Assembly: GCF_000799715.1 (NCBI RefSeq)
Contig: NZ_JUHG01000001.1
Coordinates: forward strand, 218,631-282,630
DNA from: Martinezella rhizogenes
GTDB taxonomy: Bacteria > Pseudomonadota > Alphaproteobacteria > Rhizobiales > Rhizobiaceae
DNA length: 64,000 bases
Reading direction: 5' to 3'
This document shows positions 54,579 through 63,334 of this stretch, piece after piece. Below the pieces are notes generated by a model, which saw only the letters and a list, made by a program, of their open reading frames with translations, did no database searches and was not told the DNA's origin. Every line of letters starts with the position of its first letter. The first letter of the stretch is position 1. Made by a program: the position numbers and the translations under genes.

Positions 54579-54976
54579 GACTGCCTACCCTTCCCGTTCT
54601 GGAGTTGATTGAAAATCAGACTATCCTGACGCTTGCTCAAGTCAAACAAAAATACACAAAAATAACATTTACTTCGCGCATTTGCATGATTTGCCTAATG
54701 GATCTGCATTGTGCCTAAAGGCTAGTCGCGGTGCTGTTGGTTTTTTCGGCATAAGGATACTAATTGTTTATCCTCCTGTTTTATTTGACCGTTTCCAAAC
54801 AATTACATCTGATAAAACCCGGATGTCTTCGGGCGGCAGTTAACCCGGCATTGGATGAACCCTACAAAGGCCTCCCCCACCATGAATGCTTGCGCGGGAT
54901 GCAAAATAACATATTCAAACACTTTACAACTTTTCGATGTTCGGTAGGCTGTGAAAAACACCGGAGTCTTGTCAAC
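54579..54976. other. AT-rich divergent promoter region
   Basis: The region separates the binding-protein gene (lower strand) from the flavin monooxygenase gene (upper strand). It is clearly richer in A and T than its neighbours and contains TCAAACAAAAA at 54642-54652. The upper-strand frame stays open from 54764 but its first 70 codons do not resemble the protein family, so I treat them as leader. Confidence 0.5.
54642..54652 (+). promoter_or_regulatory. Candidate DeoR-type motif TCAAACAAAAA
   Basis: It lies about 64 bases before the binding-protein start. The TCAAACA core is shared with sites at 57596, 58635, 58655 and 61886. Confidence 0.35.
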
Positions 54977-56446
54977 ATGCCACAGACGCCACCAACCAGA
55001 AGCGTTGCATCCGAATTGCCGAGGCACGACCCCCCGGATACATCAGGCCTTACGCGCCTGGAGACACAGGTCCGGCGTGATCTCGACAGCATCGAGGCGT
55101 CACCACGTGCCTGGGTGCCGGAACGACGTGACGTTTTCGACAATGTAATTGCCGACGTCGTCATCGTCGGCGCGGGCTTGTCGGGGCTATCGCTGGCTTT
55201 CGGATTGAAGCGGCAGGGCATCGAGCGTGTTCATCTGATCGACGCGGCGCCACCCGGCCTTGAAGGGCCGTGGTTGACGACCGCGCGAATGCGGACCCTG
55301 CGTTCGCCGAAGACACTCAGCGGTCCGGATCTCGGCATACCGAGTCTGACCTACCGCGCCTGGCATGAAGCCGTTGAGGGGCAAGAAAGCTGGGAACGGC
55401 TCGACAAGATCGATCGCCAGGCCTGGATGGCATATCTCGCATGGTTTCGTTCAATCATCGGGCTCTCGATCGAGAACCATACCCGCTTGCTGTCGATCTC
55501 GCAGGAAAAAGACCATCTCCGTCTTCATGTCGAGAGAAATGGTCAAGGCTCCAGCATCGCGTGCCGCAAGGTGGTGCTGGCGACCGGGCTGGAAGGCGCC
55601 GGTGGGCTGAGCGTGCCACCTGGCGTCGGTGCGCTGTCGCGCGCGCGGTGGACACATAGCGGCGAACTGATCGACCCCAGCATTTTGTCGGGAAAACGCG
55701 TCGGCGTCATCGGTGGCGCCGCTTCGAGCTTCGATTGGGCCGTGACGGCGCTGGAAGCCGGAGCTGCCAGCGTCACCTTGCTAGCCCGCTCCCCCACGCT
55801 TCCGCGCACGGAAATTCTCGACTGGTCTAATTTCCCGGGCTTCCTGAACCATTTCGCGGATCTGGATGACCAAACGCGCTATCGCTTCACACGACGCATG
55901 TTCGCTTTCAAGACGCCGCCGACAAACGAGATGTACGAGCGTGCCATGGCGTTTCCTCAGTGCCGGCTGGCCACGGGAGCCGAAATCCGCTCCATGTGCA
56001 TGGCAGGCGACGACATCACTGTAACAACGACTGCTGGTGAATTCGTCTTCGATCACCTATTGCTTGGAACGGGTTACTCCGTAGACTTATCGCGCCGACC
56101 CGAACTTGCGAGGCATATCGATCAGATCGCCACTTGGGCGGATCGCTTTGTTCCCGCGGTGGGCGAGGAGGATGCCGACCTTCTGGCCTACCCCTATCTG
56201 GGATCCACCTTCGAGTTGATGGAAAAAACGCCTGGTGCCTTACCAATGCTCGCCAACATCCACGTGTTCAACAGCGCCGCGGTGCCCAGTCTGGGACCGA
56301 TCTGTAACGGCATCACAGGCTTGAAATCGGGTGTGCCGAAGCTTGTTTCCGGCATCTGCCGTGGACTGTTCATGCCCGAGGTGGAGCATTTCTACCGCTC
56401 GCTCGACAGCTACGACACGACGCATTTCCAGCCGGACCGCGTCTAG
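54977..56446 (+). CDS. Flavin-dependent monooxygenase, paralog of 19523-21037
   Basis: A 489-residue flavoprotein. The FAD motif is VVIVGAGLSGLSLAFGLKRQ at about residues 62-80, the NAD(P)H motif GVIGGAASSFDWAVTALEAG lies near 240, and FDHLLLGTGYSVDL closes the domain. It shares GPWLT.ARM..LR.PKT, a W-A/T-x-L-x-x-I segment and the SFD(W/N)A(V/I) motif with the protein at 19523, so the two are paralogs. No Baeyer-Villiger fingerprint is seen. I use ATG 54977 (MPQTPPTRSV), since the frame further upstream is not family-like. It is convergent with the questin-oxidase-like gene, with a gap of 18 bases. Confidence 0.82.
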   Translation: MPQTPPTRSVASELPRHDPPDTSGLTRLETQVRRDLDSIEASPRAWVPERRDVFDNVIADVVIVGAGLSGLSLAFGLKRQGIERVHLIDAAPPGLEGPWLTTARMRTLRSPKTLSGPDLGIPSLTYRAWHEAVEGQESWERLDKIDRQAWMAYLAWFRSIIGLSIENHTRLLSISQEKDHLRLHVERNGQGSSIACRKVVLATGLEGAGGLSVPPGVGALSRARWTHSGELIDPSILSGKRVGVIGGAASSFDWAVTALEAGAASVTLLARSPTLPRTEILDWSNFPGFLNHFADLDDQTRYRFTRRMFAFKTPPTNEMYERAMAFPQCRLATGAEIRSMCMAGDDITVTTTAGEFVFDHLLLGTGYSVDLSRRPELARHIDQIATWADRFVPAVGEEDADLLAYPYLGSTFELMEKTPGALPMLANIHVFNSAAVPSLGPICNGITGLKSGVPKLVSGICRGLFMPEVEHFYRSLDSYDTTHFQPDRV

Positions 56447-56464
56447 CCGCGAAACGTCGCGATC

Positions 56465-57526
56465 CTACGCGATCAACCCGACGCGTCGAGCGGCCACCAC
56501 CTTGTAGAGCCTGTCACCCGTATGGCGGTACTCCTCGAACGCGGAGAAGACCAGCGAATGATCGTGCTCGTCGTTAGATGCGACAGCTGCTGCCGCGATC
56601 TCCTGGTCATCGGGAAGTGGCAGCGCGCTCCACGCAGCGATCACATCGGGCGATGGTGGAAGTGGCATGCCGATCTTGGTGTAGAGCGCCAGGACGACTT
56701 CCCAGAAGTGCACGGCAAGCTGCTGCGGTTCATCGACATACGGGCTGACCAGCCGCAACCAGTGGCAGCCAGTCACCGCATGCAGGGCCTCGAAACTCAT
56801 CGAGGCTGAGTAGAGCAGAAGAGAAGCAGGACGAATCTGCTCCAGAAAATCCGGGCCTGCGACGAGACGACCGAGACGATCTTGAAACGCGGGCAACTTT
56901 CCCATCGCCTCTATCCACTTCCATAGCAGATGAGTGGGCGCCTCAACGTCCCGAAACGCTGCTTCCTCGCGCATGGCGAGAAGGTGGGCGAGTGGATCGG
57001 TCACCGTCGCGATACGATCGGAGGAGATGCCTTCATAGGCGAGATAGGTGGCTGCCCAATAGCCGAGTGCGTTCGCGACTTCACTGTCGTCGGCGCGCAG
57101 AAGCGAATAGGCAAGGCGCATCAACCCGTGGGTTGCGGATGCCGCGACACCGGGGGCGAGGATCGGAACATAGCGGCGAACCGCGGCCGGCCCACCGATT
57201 TGACTGATGATGCCGGCGAAGAAAAGCCGCAGGTCCGCTTCGCGTTCGCGGTCGCCAAGCGCGTCTTTCCAGCTTGCCTCGTCGAGCGGCGACACTGCGG
57301 GAGTTGGAAAGGGCACGGCGTGAACACGGATATAGTGATCTGCATACTCTTCAAGTCGTGCGGACGACGCGCCAAGCCGCGCCATGGCCTCAAGGACCAT
57401 TGGAAGGTGATTGGCTAGACAGACCGGAAATTCACCGCTCCGCCGGCCAATCTGCGCAATCAACGACGCAACCGCGCGCCTATCGGCAGGACTCTGGAAT
57501 GCTGGAATATTTGCAAGCTGCGGCAT
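56465..57526 (-). CDS. Questin-oxidase-like protein, paralog of 24045-25094
   Basis: A 353-residue helical protein of the questin-oxidase-like family. It parallels the first copy segment by segment: FPVCLANHLPMVLEAMARLG, SWKDALGDREREADLRLFF, SATHGLMRLAYSLLRADDSE, GYWAATYLAYEGI and ALHAVTGCHWLRLVSPYVDE. Both end with a conserved EYRHTGDRLYKVVAARRVGL-type segment. ATG 57526 has an AGGA seven bases upstream. A TCAAACAT motif lies about 70 bases upstream at 57596, as near the DeoR gene. The role is inferred: an oxygenase acting with the convergent flavoprotein. Confidence 0.75.
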   Translation of the reverse strand: MPQLANIPAFQSPADRRAVASLIAQIGRRSGEFPVCLANHLPMVLEAMARLGASSARLEEYADHYIRVHAVPFPTPAVSPLDEASWKDALGDREREADLRLFFAGIISQIGGPAAVRRYVPILAPGVAASATHGLMRLAYSLLRADDSEVANALGYWAATYLAYEGISSDRIATVTDPLAHLLAMREEAAFRDVEAPTHLLWKWIEAMGKLPAFQDRLGRLVAGPDFLEQIRPASLLLYSASMSFEALHAVTGCHWLRLVSPYVDEPQQLAVHFWEVVLALYTKIGMPLPPSPDVIAAWSALPLPDDQEIAAAAVASNDEHDHSLVFSAFEEYRHTGDRLYKVVAARRVGLIA

Positions 57527-57595
57527 CGCGGATCCTGTCGCACCAACTCCCGTCACCGGGCGTCTTCGGTTTGAATTTTAAAGATATAAACAATA

Positions 57596-57603
57596 TCAAA
57601 CAT
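57596..57603 (+). promoter_or_regulatory. Candidate DeoR-type motif TCAAACAT
   Basis: It lies in an AT-rich island between the questin-oxidase-like gene and the DeoR gene and is identical to the two copies upstream of DeoR. Confidence 0.35.
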
Positions 57604-57742
57604 AATGTAACAAATATCAACCGATATTCCGGCTTAACGTGGCAGCCAGCCACGGATAATGACAGGGGCCACTCCACTTCACCGCCAATCGTGTGGGCGT
57701 TGCGGTCACGAGGCTAGAGTGTGGACGAAGGAGCGCTGGTTC

Positions 57743-58576
57743 TTATCGGGCGACGATGATCTCGACGCCTGCCTTCTTCAAGGCGCTATCGAGTGCACCC
57801 GTCGGCGCCTCGTCGCAAATCAGGGTGTTGAACTCGCCAAGACCGGCGACCAGCACCAGCGACATGCGATCGAACTTCGTCGAATCGCAGAGCACGACCC
57901 TTCGGGAAGCACGCGTGAGATAGACGCGCTTCATGTCCGTTTCCTCGAATGAATAGTCGAAAATTCCATCCGCGGTGAGCCCCGATACCCCCACGAAGGC
58001 GATGTCGAACCACAGCGTTTCGAACTGGCCGACCGCGGAAGGCCCGCTGGTCGACATTTCCTCGCTGCGTATCTTGCCGCCGGCAAGATAGGTTTCCACG
58101 CCCCTGCTAGAAAGTTGACCGGCGCTGCGAATACTGTTGGTGAAAATCTTGGCCTGGGCGCGCGGGGCGAATGCCTCGGCGACAAAATAGGTGGTGGTTC
58201 CCACATCCAGCGCAATGCTGCGCGCCCCGTTCGCCAGCTCTGCGGCGACCGCGGCAATCCGTCGCTTGAGAGAGACGTTGCGGGCAAGACGAGCGTCGAA
58301 AGCTGGCTCTTCCCCGTCGAAATTGTCGGTCACGGCAATTGTCGGCGCGCGATCCGGCTTGACGGCGCCGCCATGCGTGCGGATCAGCCTGCCGTCCTTC
58401 TCCAGCTCGACGAGATCGCGCCTCACCGTCATCTCGGACACGGCCAACTGCTGGGCGAGATCACTGACCGTCACGGACCCGGCCCGACTGATCTCGCTGA
58501 CGATCGCCGCCTGCCTGACCTGCGCAAGGAATTTCGGACGTTCATTCGGTTTCGAAGCGGACTGCTCGCTCGTCAT
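57743..58576 (-). CDS. DeoR-family regulator
   Basis: A 277-residue repressor. The helix-turn-helix lies at about residues 20-75 (QAAIVSEISRAGSVTVSDLA, MTVRRDLVELEKDGRLIRTH, GGAVK), the classical DeoR signature. The C-terminal sugar-phosphate-sensing domain contains IALDVGTTTYFVAEAF and SVGVSGLTADGIFDYS-like FVGVSGLTADGIFDYSFEET. It sits between the questin-oxidase-like gene and the HAD/kinase/BtpA group, all on the lower strand. DeoR proteins sense phosphorylated sugar intermediates, which fits the kinase nearby. Two direct TCAAACAT repeats precede it. Confidence 0.93.
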   Translation of the reverse strand: MTSEQSASKPNERPKFLAQVRQAAIVSEISRAGSVTVSDLAQQLAVSEMTVRRDLVELEKDGRLIRTHGGAVKPDRAPTIAVTDNFDGEEPAFDARLARNVSLKRRIAAVAAELANGARSIALDVGTTTYFVAEAFAPRAQAKIFTNSIRSAGQLSSRGVETYLAGGKIRSEEMSTSGPSAVGQFETLWFDIAFVGVSGLTADGIFDYSFEETDMKRVYLTRASRRVVLCDSTKFDRMSLVLVAGLGEFNTLICDEAPTGALDSALKKAGVEIIVAR

Positions 58577-58634
58577 CTGGCCCTTGTCTCGTTCTCGTTC
58601 TCACCAGCTGTCTGAGCGCCTCGGGACCGCCCCT

Positions 58635-58664
58635 TCAAACATGGTATGTTCGAATCAAACATAC
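58635..58664 (+). promoter_or_regulatory. DeoR autoregulatory site: direct and inverted repeats
   Basis: TCAAACAT occurs at 58635-58642 and 58655-58662, exactly 20 bases (two helical turns) apart. GTATGTT (58644-58650) and AACATAC (58658-58664) also form an inverted repeat over the same region. It lies 60-90 bases upstream of the DeoR start. Confidence 0.6.
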
Positions 58665-58717
58665 AACAGCGATTCAGGATACGCCTGAGCTTGCATTGAT
58701 GTACAGACGCACATTTC

Positions 58718-59395
58718 TCACGCCTGTGGGGAAAGCGCATGTTCAGTCCCCAAAAGCTCTCGGAGAAGAAACAGATTGTCGATGACACGCGCCAGGGGGG
58801 CGTTTTCCGCGTGGCCAGCATTTTCGCCGGTACTGAGGAACACGGCGTAGAGACCGGCTGCATGCGCCGAGCGAACGCCCGTGCTGCTGTCTTCGACCGC
58901 GACCACGGTTTCGGGCACCAGATCAAGCCGCTCGGCGGCCATACGGTAGGGCACAGGCGAAGGCTTACCCTCGCTGACGTCATCGAGGCTGATAGAGAAG
59001 TCGATACAGGAGCTTACCCCGAGCGCCTCGAGATTGGCGTCTACAATCGCTCGACATGAATTGGAAACGCAGACCTGCGGTATTCCGAGAAGATGAAGGT
59101 CGCGGACAATGTCCACGGCCCCGGGGATGGCGACGAGAGAGTGCCGGCCGGCGACGTAATGGCGATTGATTGCAGCGATCCAATCGGCCTCCTGAAGTGT
59201 TGGCGGCAGCCTGTCGCGCAGCATGAGCCATACATTCCCCATATGGATTCCGCGAAACGCCATGTCGGGCAGATCACGAAGATCAGTGCCGAACTCCAAC
59301 GAGGCCGCGACCAGTGCACGATGGTGCAGAGGCTCGCTGTCGACCAGCGTGCCATCTATATCCCAAGCGACGGCTGAAAATCGCGTCCGCGTCAT
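58718..59395 (-). CDS. HAD-superfamily phosphatase (beta-phosphoglucomutase-like)
   Basis: A 225-residue HAD hydrolase with motif I DIDGTLVDSEPLHHRAL, motif II VCVSNSCRAIV, motif III Lys in SEGKPSPVPY and motif IV VAVEDSSTGVRSAHAAG. The alpha-helical cap inserted after motif I makes it a subfamily IA member, acting on sugar or polyol phosphates. I start at ATG 59395, which overlaps the kinase stop (ATGA). It is the last gene of the BtpA-kinase-HAD operon. Confidence 0.9.
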   Translation of the reverse strand: MTRTRFSAVAWDIDGTLVDSEPLHHRALVAASLEFGTDLRDLPDMAFRGIHMGNVWLMLRDRLPPTLQEADWIAAINRHYVAGRHSLVAIPGAVDIVRDLHLLGIPQVCVSNSCRAIVDANLEALGVSSCIDFSISLDDVSEGKPSPVPYRMAAERLDLVPETVVAVEDSSTGVRSAHAAGLYAVFLSTGENAGHAENAPLARVIDNLFLLRELLGTEHALSPQA

Positions 59396-60900
59396 GAACG
59401 GCGCTTCCAAGTCGGCGCAACGCGCTCATAAAGCTCGCGATAGCGGTGATAACCGGCCTCGTAAGTGGCAATGTTTTCGGCTTCTGGCCCCAGAACCTCG
59501 GAGAAGGTGACGAAACGGGTGACGCTACGCCAGTCACTTTCGAGACCCACGCCGACCGCCGCAGCCCAGGCCGCGCCGATGCAGGAGCCGGGATGGCCGG
59601 AAAGCCGCTGCAACGGTGCATTGAGCACATCCGCCACGATCTGCATCCAGACAGTGCTTTGGGATCCACCATCCGACACTAGGAAACGCTTCGGTTCGTG
59701 GCCCATGTCGACCAGCACCTCGACATGATGGCGGATCGCGTAGGCATAGGATTCGAGCAGCGCCCGCCATATATGGCCAATGTCGTGGGACAGTGTCAGG
59801 CCCTCAATCACGCCCCGCGCCGCCGGATCATGAATCGGCGTCTTCTCGCCGAGAAGATACGGTAGGATCGTCAGGCCGTCGGCGCCGGCCGGCTTGCTAC
59901 CGGCAAGCACGTCGAGATGCTGGTGAATGCTACGCCCAGCCGCCAGTGCCGCCGCCCGTTCTCCACCGGCAAAGGTTTCGGCGAACCAGTTCAGCACCGA
60001 GCCGCCGGTCGACATGCAACCGTTCGGCATGTAGAGCCCGGGCACGAGATGATAGTCGAGAAAGAGCCGTGGATCCGGCTTGACGACGTCGGTCGCCGTC
60101 AGAATATCCACCGCACCGCCGAATTTCAGTAGCACGTCGCCCGCATCGATCACGCCGGCGCCGAGGGCGGACGCAATCATGTCCGCCGCGCCGCCGACAA
60201 CCGGCGTGCCGACGGCGAGCTTTGTCTCGGCCGATCCGCGGGCATCCACATGCCCCATGATTTCCGAGGAGGCACGCTTTGGCGGAACAACGTCCCGGTT
60301 GATATGCGCCAGGAGCACCAGTTCGTCGTCAATGGCATCAGTCGCGACGTTGACGAAACCGGCCTCCAGCGCCCAGTTCTGCTCCACCGCGCGCATGCCG
60401 GTCAGCCGGTAATTAATATAGTCGTAGGAGCCGAACACAGTTGCGACCCGGGCAAACACATCCGGCTCGTTCTTTTCGATCCAGCGCAGCTTGGCTGTAA
60501 CGAGTTGCTGATTGATGCCGTTGCCTGCCCTGGCTAGAAAGTCGGCTTCATCCCATTCCGCCCGCAGGTCCTCGACCTCGGCGCCGCAGCGGCCGTCGCT
60601 TTGCTGAATGCTCGGCCGAAGGACGGCACCTTCCCTGTCGAGAAGAACAACGGCGGGCAGCATGCCCGTCACCCCGATGCCCGTGATGTCGGATGCGGCG
60701 AGACCGGAAACCTCCAAAAGCTCGGTGATGATGGCGCAGGCATTCGCCCACCAATCCTGAGGATTTTCCTCGGCCCAGCCGGCCTGGGGCGAGGAAAGTG
60801 TGACCGGCCGTGACGCCATGGCAAGGATCCGATCCGGTAGGCCGATGAGAATCCCGATGGTGGACGTCGTGCCGATATCCAGCCCAATGACCGCAGTCAT
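59392..60900 (-). CDS. FGGY-family carbohydrate kinase
   Basis: A 502-residue kinase of the FGGY family, xylulokinase-like. The N-terminal phosphate loop is VIGLDIGTTSTIGILIGLPD, the substrate loop has ITGIGVTGMLPAVVLLDREG and PSIQQSDGRC, and the C-terminal ATP site includes FLVSDGGSQSTVWMQIVADV. It should phosphorylate a sugar, sugar alcohol or ketose in the cytoplasm. It overlaps the HAD gene and is 14 bases after the BtpA-family gene. Confidence 0.93.
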   Translation of the reverse strand: MTAVIGLDIGTTSTIGILIGLPDRILAMASRPVTLSSPQAGWAEENPQDWWANACAIITELLEVSGLAASDITGIGVTGMLPAVVLLDREGAVLRPSIQQSDGRCGAEVEDLRAEWDEADFLARAGNGINQQLVTAKLRWIEKNEPDVFARVATVFGSYDYINYRLTGMRAVEQNWALEAGFVNVATDAIDDELVLLAHINRDVVPPKRASSEIMGHVDARGSAETKLAVGTPVVGGAADMIASALGAGVIDAGDVLLKFGGAVDILTATDVVKPDPRLFLDYHLVPGLYMPNGCMSTGGSVLNWFAETFAGGERAAALAAGRSIHQHLDVLAGSKPAGADGLTILPYLLGEKTPIHDPAARGVIEGLTLSHDIGHIWRALLESYAYAIRHHVEVLVDMGHEPKRFLVSDGGSQSTVWMQIVADVLNAPLQRLSGHPGSCIGAAWAAAVGVGLESDWRSVTRFVTFSEVLGPEAENIATYEAGYHRYRELYERVAPTWKRRS

Positions 60901-60914
60901 GATAACTTCCTGTA

Positions 60915-61760
60915 TTAGCGTAACGATTCCACGACATCCATGAAGCGCTTGACGCGGCTTGCGTCAACGGCGTTCCACGTATTGCCATCGACTTTGAAGT
61001 GGGTGCCGATCACACAGCCCTGCGCCATGGAAAAGATGTCGCGGATGTTGTCGATATTGACGCCGGTATTGGCGAAAACAGGCACATCCTTGACGGCTTC
61101 GCAAACCTCGCGCAGGTCTGACTGATTGGCCGGCTGCCCGGTGATCGGGCCGGAAACCAGGATCGCGTCGGCAACCGACGAGAACACCGCGCTCTTGGCA
61201 CGCAACGCGATCGGGCGCTGATCGAGCGAGTGGGCGAACTCGGCGTTGATGTTAAACAACATCTTCATGTCACTACGGCCGAGATTGGCGCGAAGACGGG
61301 CAGCGCTGGCGCAATCCGGCTGCCAGAGACCCATGTCGGATGCGAACAGGCCGGTGAAGATTTCGCGCACGAAGCTTGCGCCTGTCACCGCGCCGATCGC
61401 GACGCTCGACAGCGGATCCCAGAGATAGTTGACGCCGAAAGGCACCTTCAGCGAAGGCTTTGTGGCCTGCACGATGGCGGTCATCGCCGCGATGCTCTCC
61501 GGCGATCCCTTGAAGACGTAAGGGCGATCGTTCTCGTTTCCGAACATGATCGCATCGACACCGCTGGCCTGAAGCTTCTCGACGTCGGAGGCAACGTCAT
61601 CGATCAGCTTCTGAAGTCCGCCATCGGCGTTGTAAAGCGGCGAACCAGGAAGGGCGCCGATATGGGCCATCGCTATGACAGCCTTCTTGCGATCTCCAAA
61701 ACATTCAAAAACCATTATCAAATCCTTCGGCGGCACCATGTTGTACCGCCCGATTTCCAT
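60915..61760 (-). CDS. BtpA-family (SgcQ-like) TIM-barrel protein
   Basis: A 281-residue protein of the BtpA/SgcQ family, a TIM-barrel group often found in sugar and nucleoside catabolic operons and near photosystem assembly genes in cyanobacteria. Family segments are AVIAMAHIGALPGSPLYN, DVEKLQASGVDAIMFGNEND, PFGVNYLWDP and ADAILVSGPITGQPANQSDL. The biochemical role is uncertain. The start may be GTG/ATG 61760 or ATG 61736. It heads the operon with kinase, HAD and is divergent from the SDR gene. Confidence 0.88.
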   Translation of the reverse strand: MEIGRYNMVPPKDLIMVFECFGDRKKAVIAMAHIGALPGSPLYNADGGLQKLIDDVASDVEKLQASGVDAIMFGNENDRPYVFKGSPESIAAMTAIVQATKPSLKVPFGVNYLWDPLSSVAIGAVTGASFVREIFTGLFASDMGLWQPDCASAARLRANLGRSDMKMLFNINAEFAHSLDQRPIALRAKSAVFSSVADAILVSGPITGQPANQSDLREVCEAVKDVPVFANTGVNIDNIRDIFSMAQGCVIGTHFKVDGNTWNAVDASRVKRFMDVVESLR

Positions 61761-61885
61761 GGGCGGCCTCTGTTATGTCCGATAGACCCCACAGGCGCGG
61801 GAGCTTCGAGCACGGACCGACCGGCATTTTGCATCCGAGCCGGGCCCGTCATCTGCCCGGAACATAAACAGCCAAACGAACTTAA

Positions 61886-61896
61886 TCAAACAAAAA
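61886..61896 (+). promoter_or_regulatory. Candidate DeoR-type motif TCAAACAAAAA
   Basis: It lies in the AT-rich divergent region between the BtpA-family and SDR genes. Eleven bases are identical to the motif at 54642. Confidence 0.4.
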
Positions 61897-61958
61897 AAAC
61901 ATTTGCGAAGTTAGATTTTGTTGGATACGTTTTCAAAAAATGACAATAAGGAGCAGCC

Positions 61959-62744
61959 ATGCAACAACCCGTTTTCCCCGAGCTTGAGGGGCGTCGCGCC
62001 TTTCTGACCGGCGGTGCTACCGGCATCGGTTTTGCGATCGCAAGGGCGCTGGCGGCGCAGGGTGTGACCATCGCGATTGCCGATATCGACTTCGCCGCGG
62101 CAGAACGGGCGGCGCAATCCATCGGCGGCGGTTCGGTGGCTGTCGAGATCGATGTTCGTCAGCGCGTATCCGTCGAAGCCGCGTTCGCTAAGGCGGTCTC
62201 GTTGATCGGAGGCTGCGAGATCGTCATTGCCAATGCCGGCGTCTCCACAATGCAGAAGGCGCTGGAACTGACTGACGAGGAATGGGATTTCAACTTCGAC
62301 GTCAACACCCGCGGCATTTTCCTCACCAACCAGATCGCCGGGCGCCATCTGGTGGCACAGGGAAGCGGCTGCATCGTCAACACGGCATCGCTCGCCGCAA
62401 AGGTCGGAGCGCCGCTACTGGCACACTATTCGGCCAGCAAGTTTGCGGTGCTGGGATGGACGCAGGCCTTCGCGCGCGAGTTGGCGCCGACCGGCATTCG
62501 GGTGAATGCGGTGTGCCCCGGCTTCGTCAAGACTGGCATGCAAAGCCGCGAAATCGAATGGGAGGCGAGTTTGCGCGGCATCAGCGCCGAACAGGTGTTC
62601 AATGAATATGTAGGGCAGACGCCGTTGGGGCGCATCGAAACGCCGGAGGATGTCGCCGACGTGGTGGTCTTCCTGTGCTCGAACAGCGCCCGCTTCATGA
62701 CCGGTCAAGGCATAAACGTGACCGGCGGCGTCTACATGACCTGA
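61959..62744 (+). CDS. Short-chain dehydrogenase/reductase
   Basis: A 261-residue NAD(P)-dependent oxidoreductase. The cofactor motif is TGGATGIGFAIARAL, the structural motif is NAG (IVIANAGVST), and the catalytic set is Ser in NTASLAAKVG, Tyr and Lys in YSASKFAV (YxxxK), followed by PGFVKT. It is divergent from the BtpA-kinase-HAD operon and probably oxidises the polyol or sugar that enters that pathway. Confidence 0.93.
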   Translation: MQQPVFPELEGRRAFLTGGATGIGFAIARALAAQGVTIAIADIDFAAAERAAQSIGGGSVAVEIDVRQRVSVEAAFAKAVSLIGGCEIVIANAGVSTMQKALELTDEEWDFNFDVNTRGIFLTNQIAGRHLVAQGSGCIVNTASLAAKVGAPLLAHYSASKFAVLGWTQAFARELAPTGIRVNAVCPGFVKTGMQSREIEWEASLRGISAEQVFNEYVGQTPLGRIETPEDVADVVVFLCSNSARFMTGQGINVTGGVYMT

Positions 62745-62909
62745 CCGGCATCGGGGTCCGTGGGCGCCCCGGGCCTACATTCCTTACAGAATCAGACGAG
62801 AATCGACGAATGGTTTGCCTCCTGAAAAGTGATTCTTCTTGAGGTATCAGAAGGACGTTGAAATTCGATCCACGCACCAATGCCGAACAGTTACAGAATC
62901 GGGCCTTCG

Positions 62910-63074
62910 TTAAACACTCACGCGTCGCCCTTCCTTGTCGGCCGACTTTCGGTCTGAACCGTGCTTTTCAATGATAGCCTTTGCATCCTCCACGGATATG
63001 CGGTGCTTTTTGGCAAAGGGAATCGGCTCGTAAGGCTGCTGTGCTGCCACAGCGCTTGTTTTCTTGTCAGACAT
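62910..63074 (-). CDS. Small hypothetical protein
   Basis: A 54-residue, strongly charged protein (MSDKKTSAVAAQQPYEPIPF, then KKHRISVEDAKAIIEKHGSD and a basic end). ATG 63074 has GGAGA upstream. The SVEDAKAIIEKHGSDR segment resembles the small proteins of unknown role abundant in rhizobia. The frame is open upstream to 63284, but that extension has no ribosome-binding site or protein-like pattern. No function is known. Confidence 0.55.
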   Translation of the reverse strand: MSDKKTSAVAAQQPYEPIPFAKKHRISVEDAKAIIEKHGSDRKSADKEGRRVSV

Positions 63075-63334
63075 GGAAGTCTCCGATCTTGTTGGCTGCA
63101 GCGGAGTGCTGAAGCCTGTTGGATTGAATGGGATAGTCAGCGTACAAACTTGGCTGAATGCTCTTGCGGCATCGCCGCAAATCGCCGCCTCGGCGTTTTT
63201 CTTATCTGAGTCTGAGGGGCGTTTATTTTCGATGACGAAGAAGGTTGGGCAAGGGACGTCATCAATCGATGCAGCCACCCCCAACCCACATGGCAGCCCC
63301 TTGAAAGAACGGGTATCTGAGGCGTGATGTCCGT

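Noticed and set aside
54764..54976. Longer N-terminus for the second flavoprotein
   Set aside because: The 71 extra residues do not resemble the paralog, the DNA there is AT-rich like a promoter, and a regulator-like motif lies just upstream.
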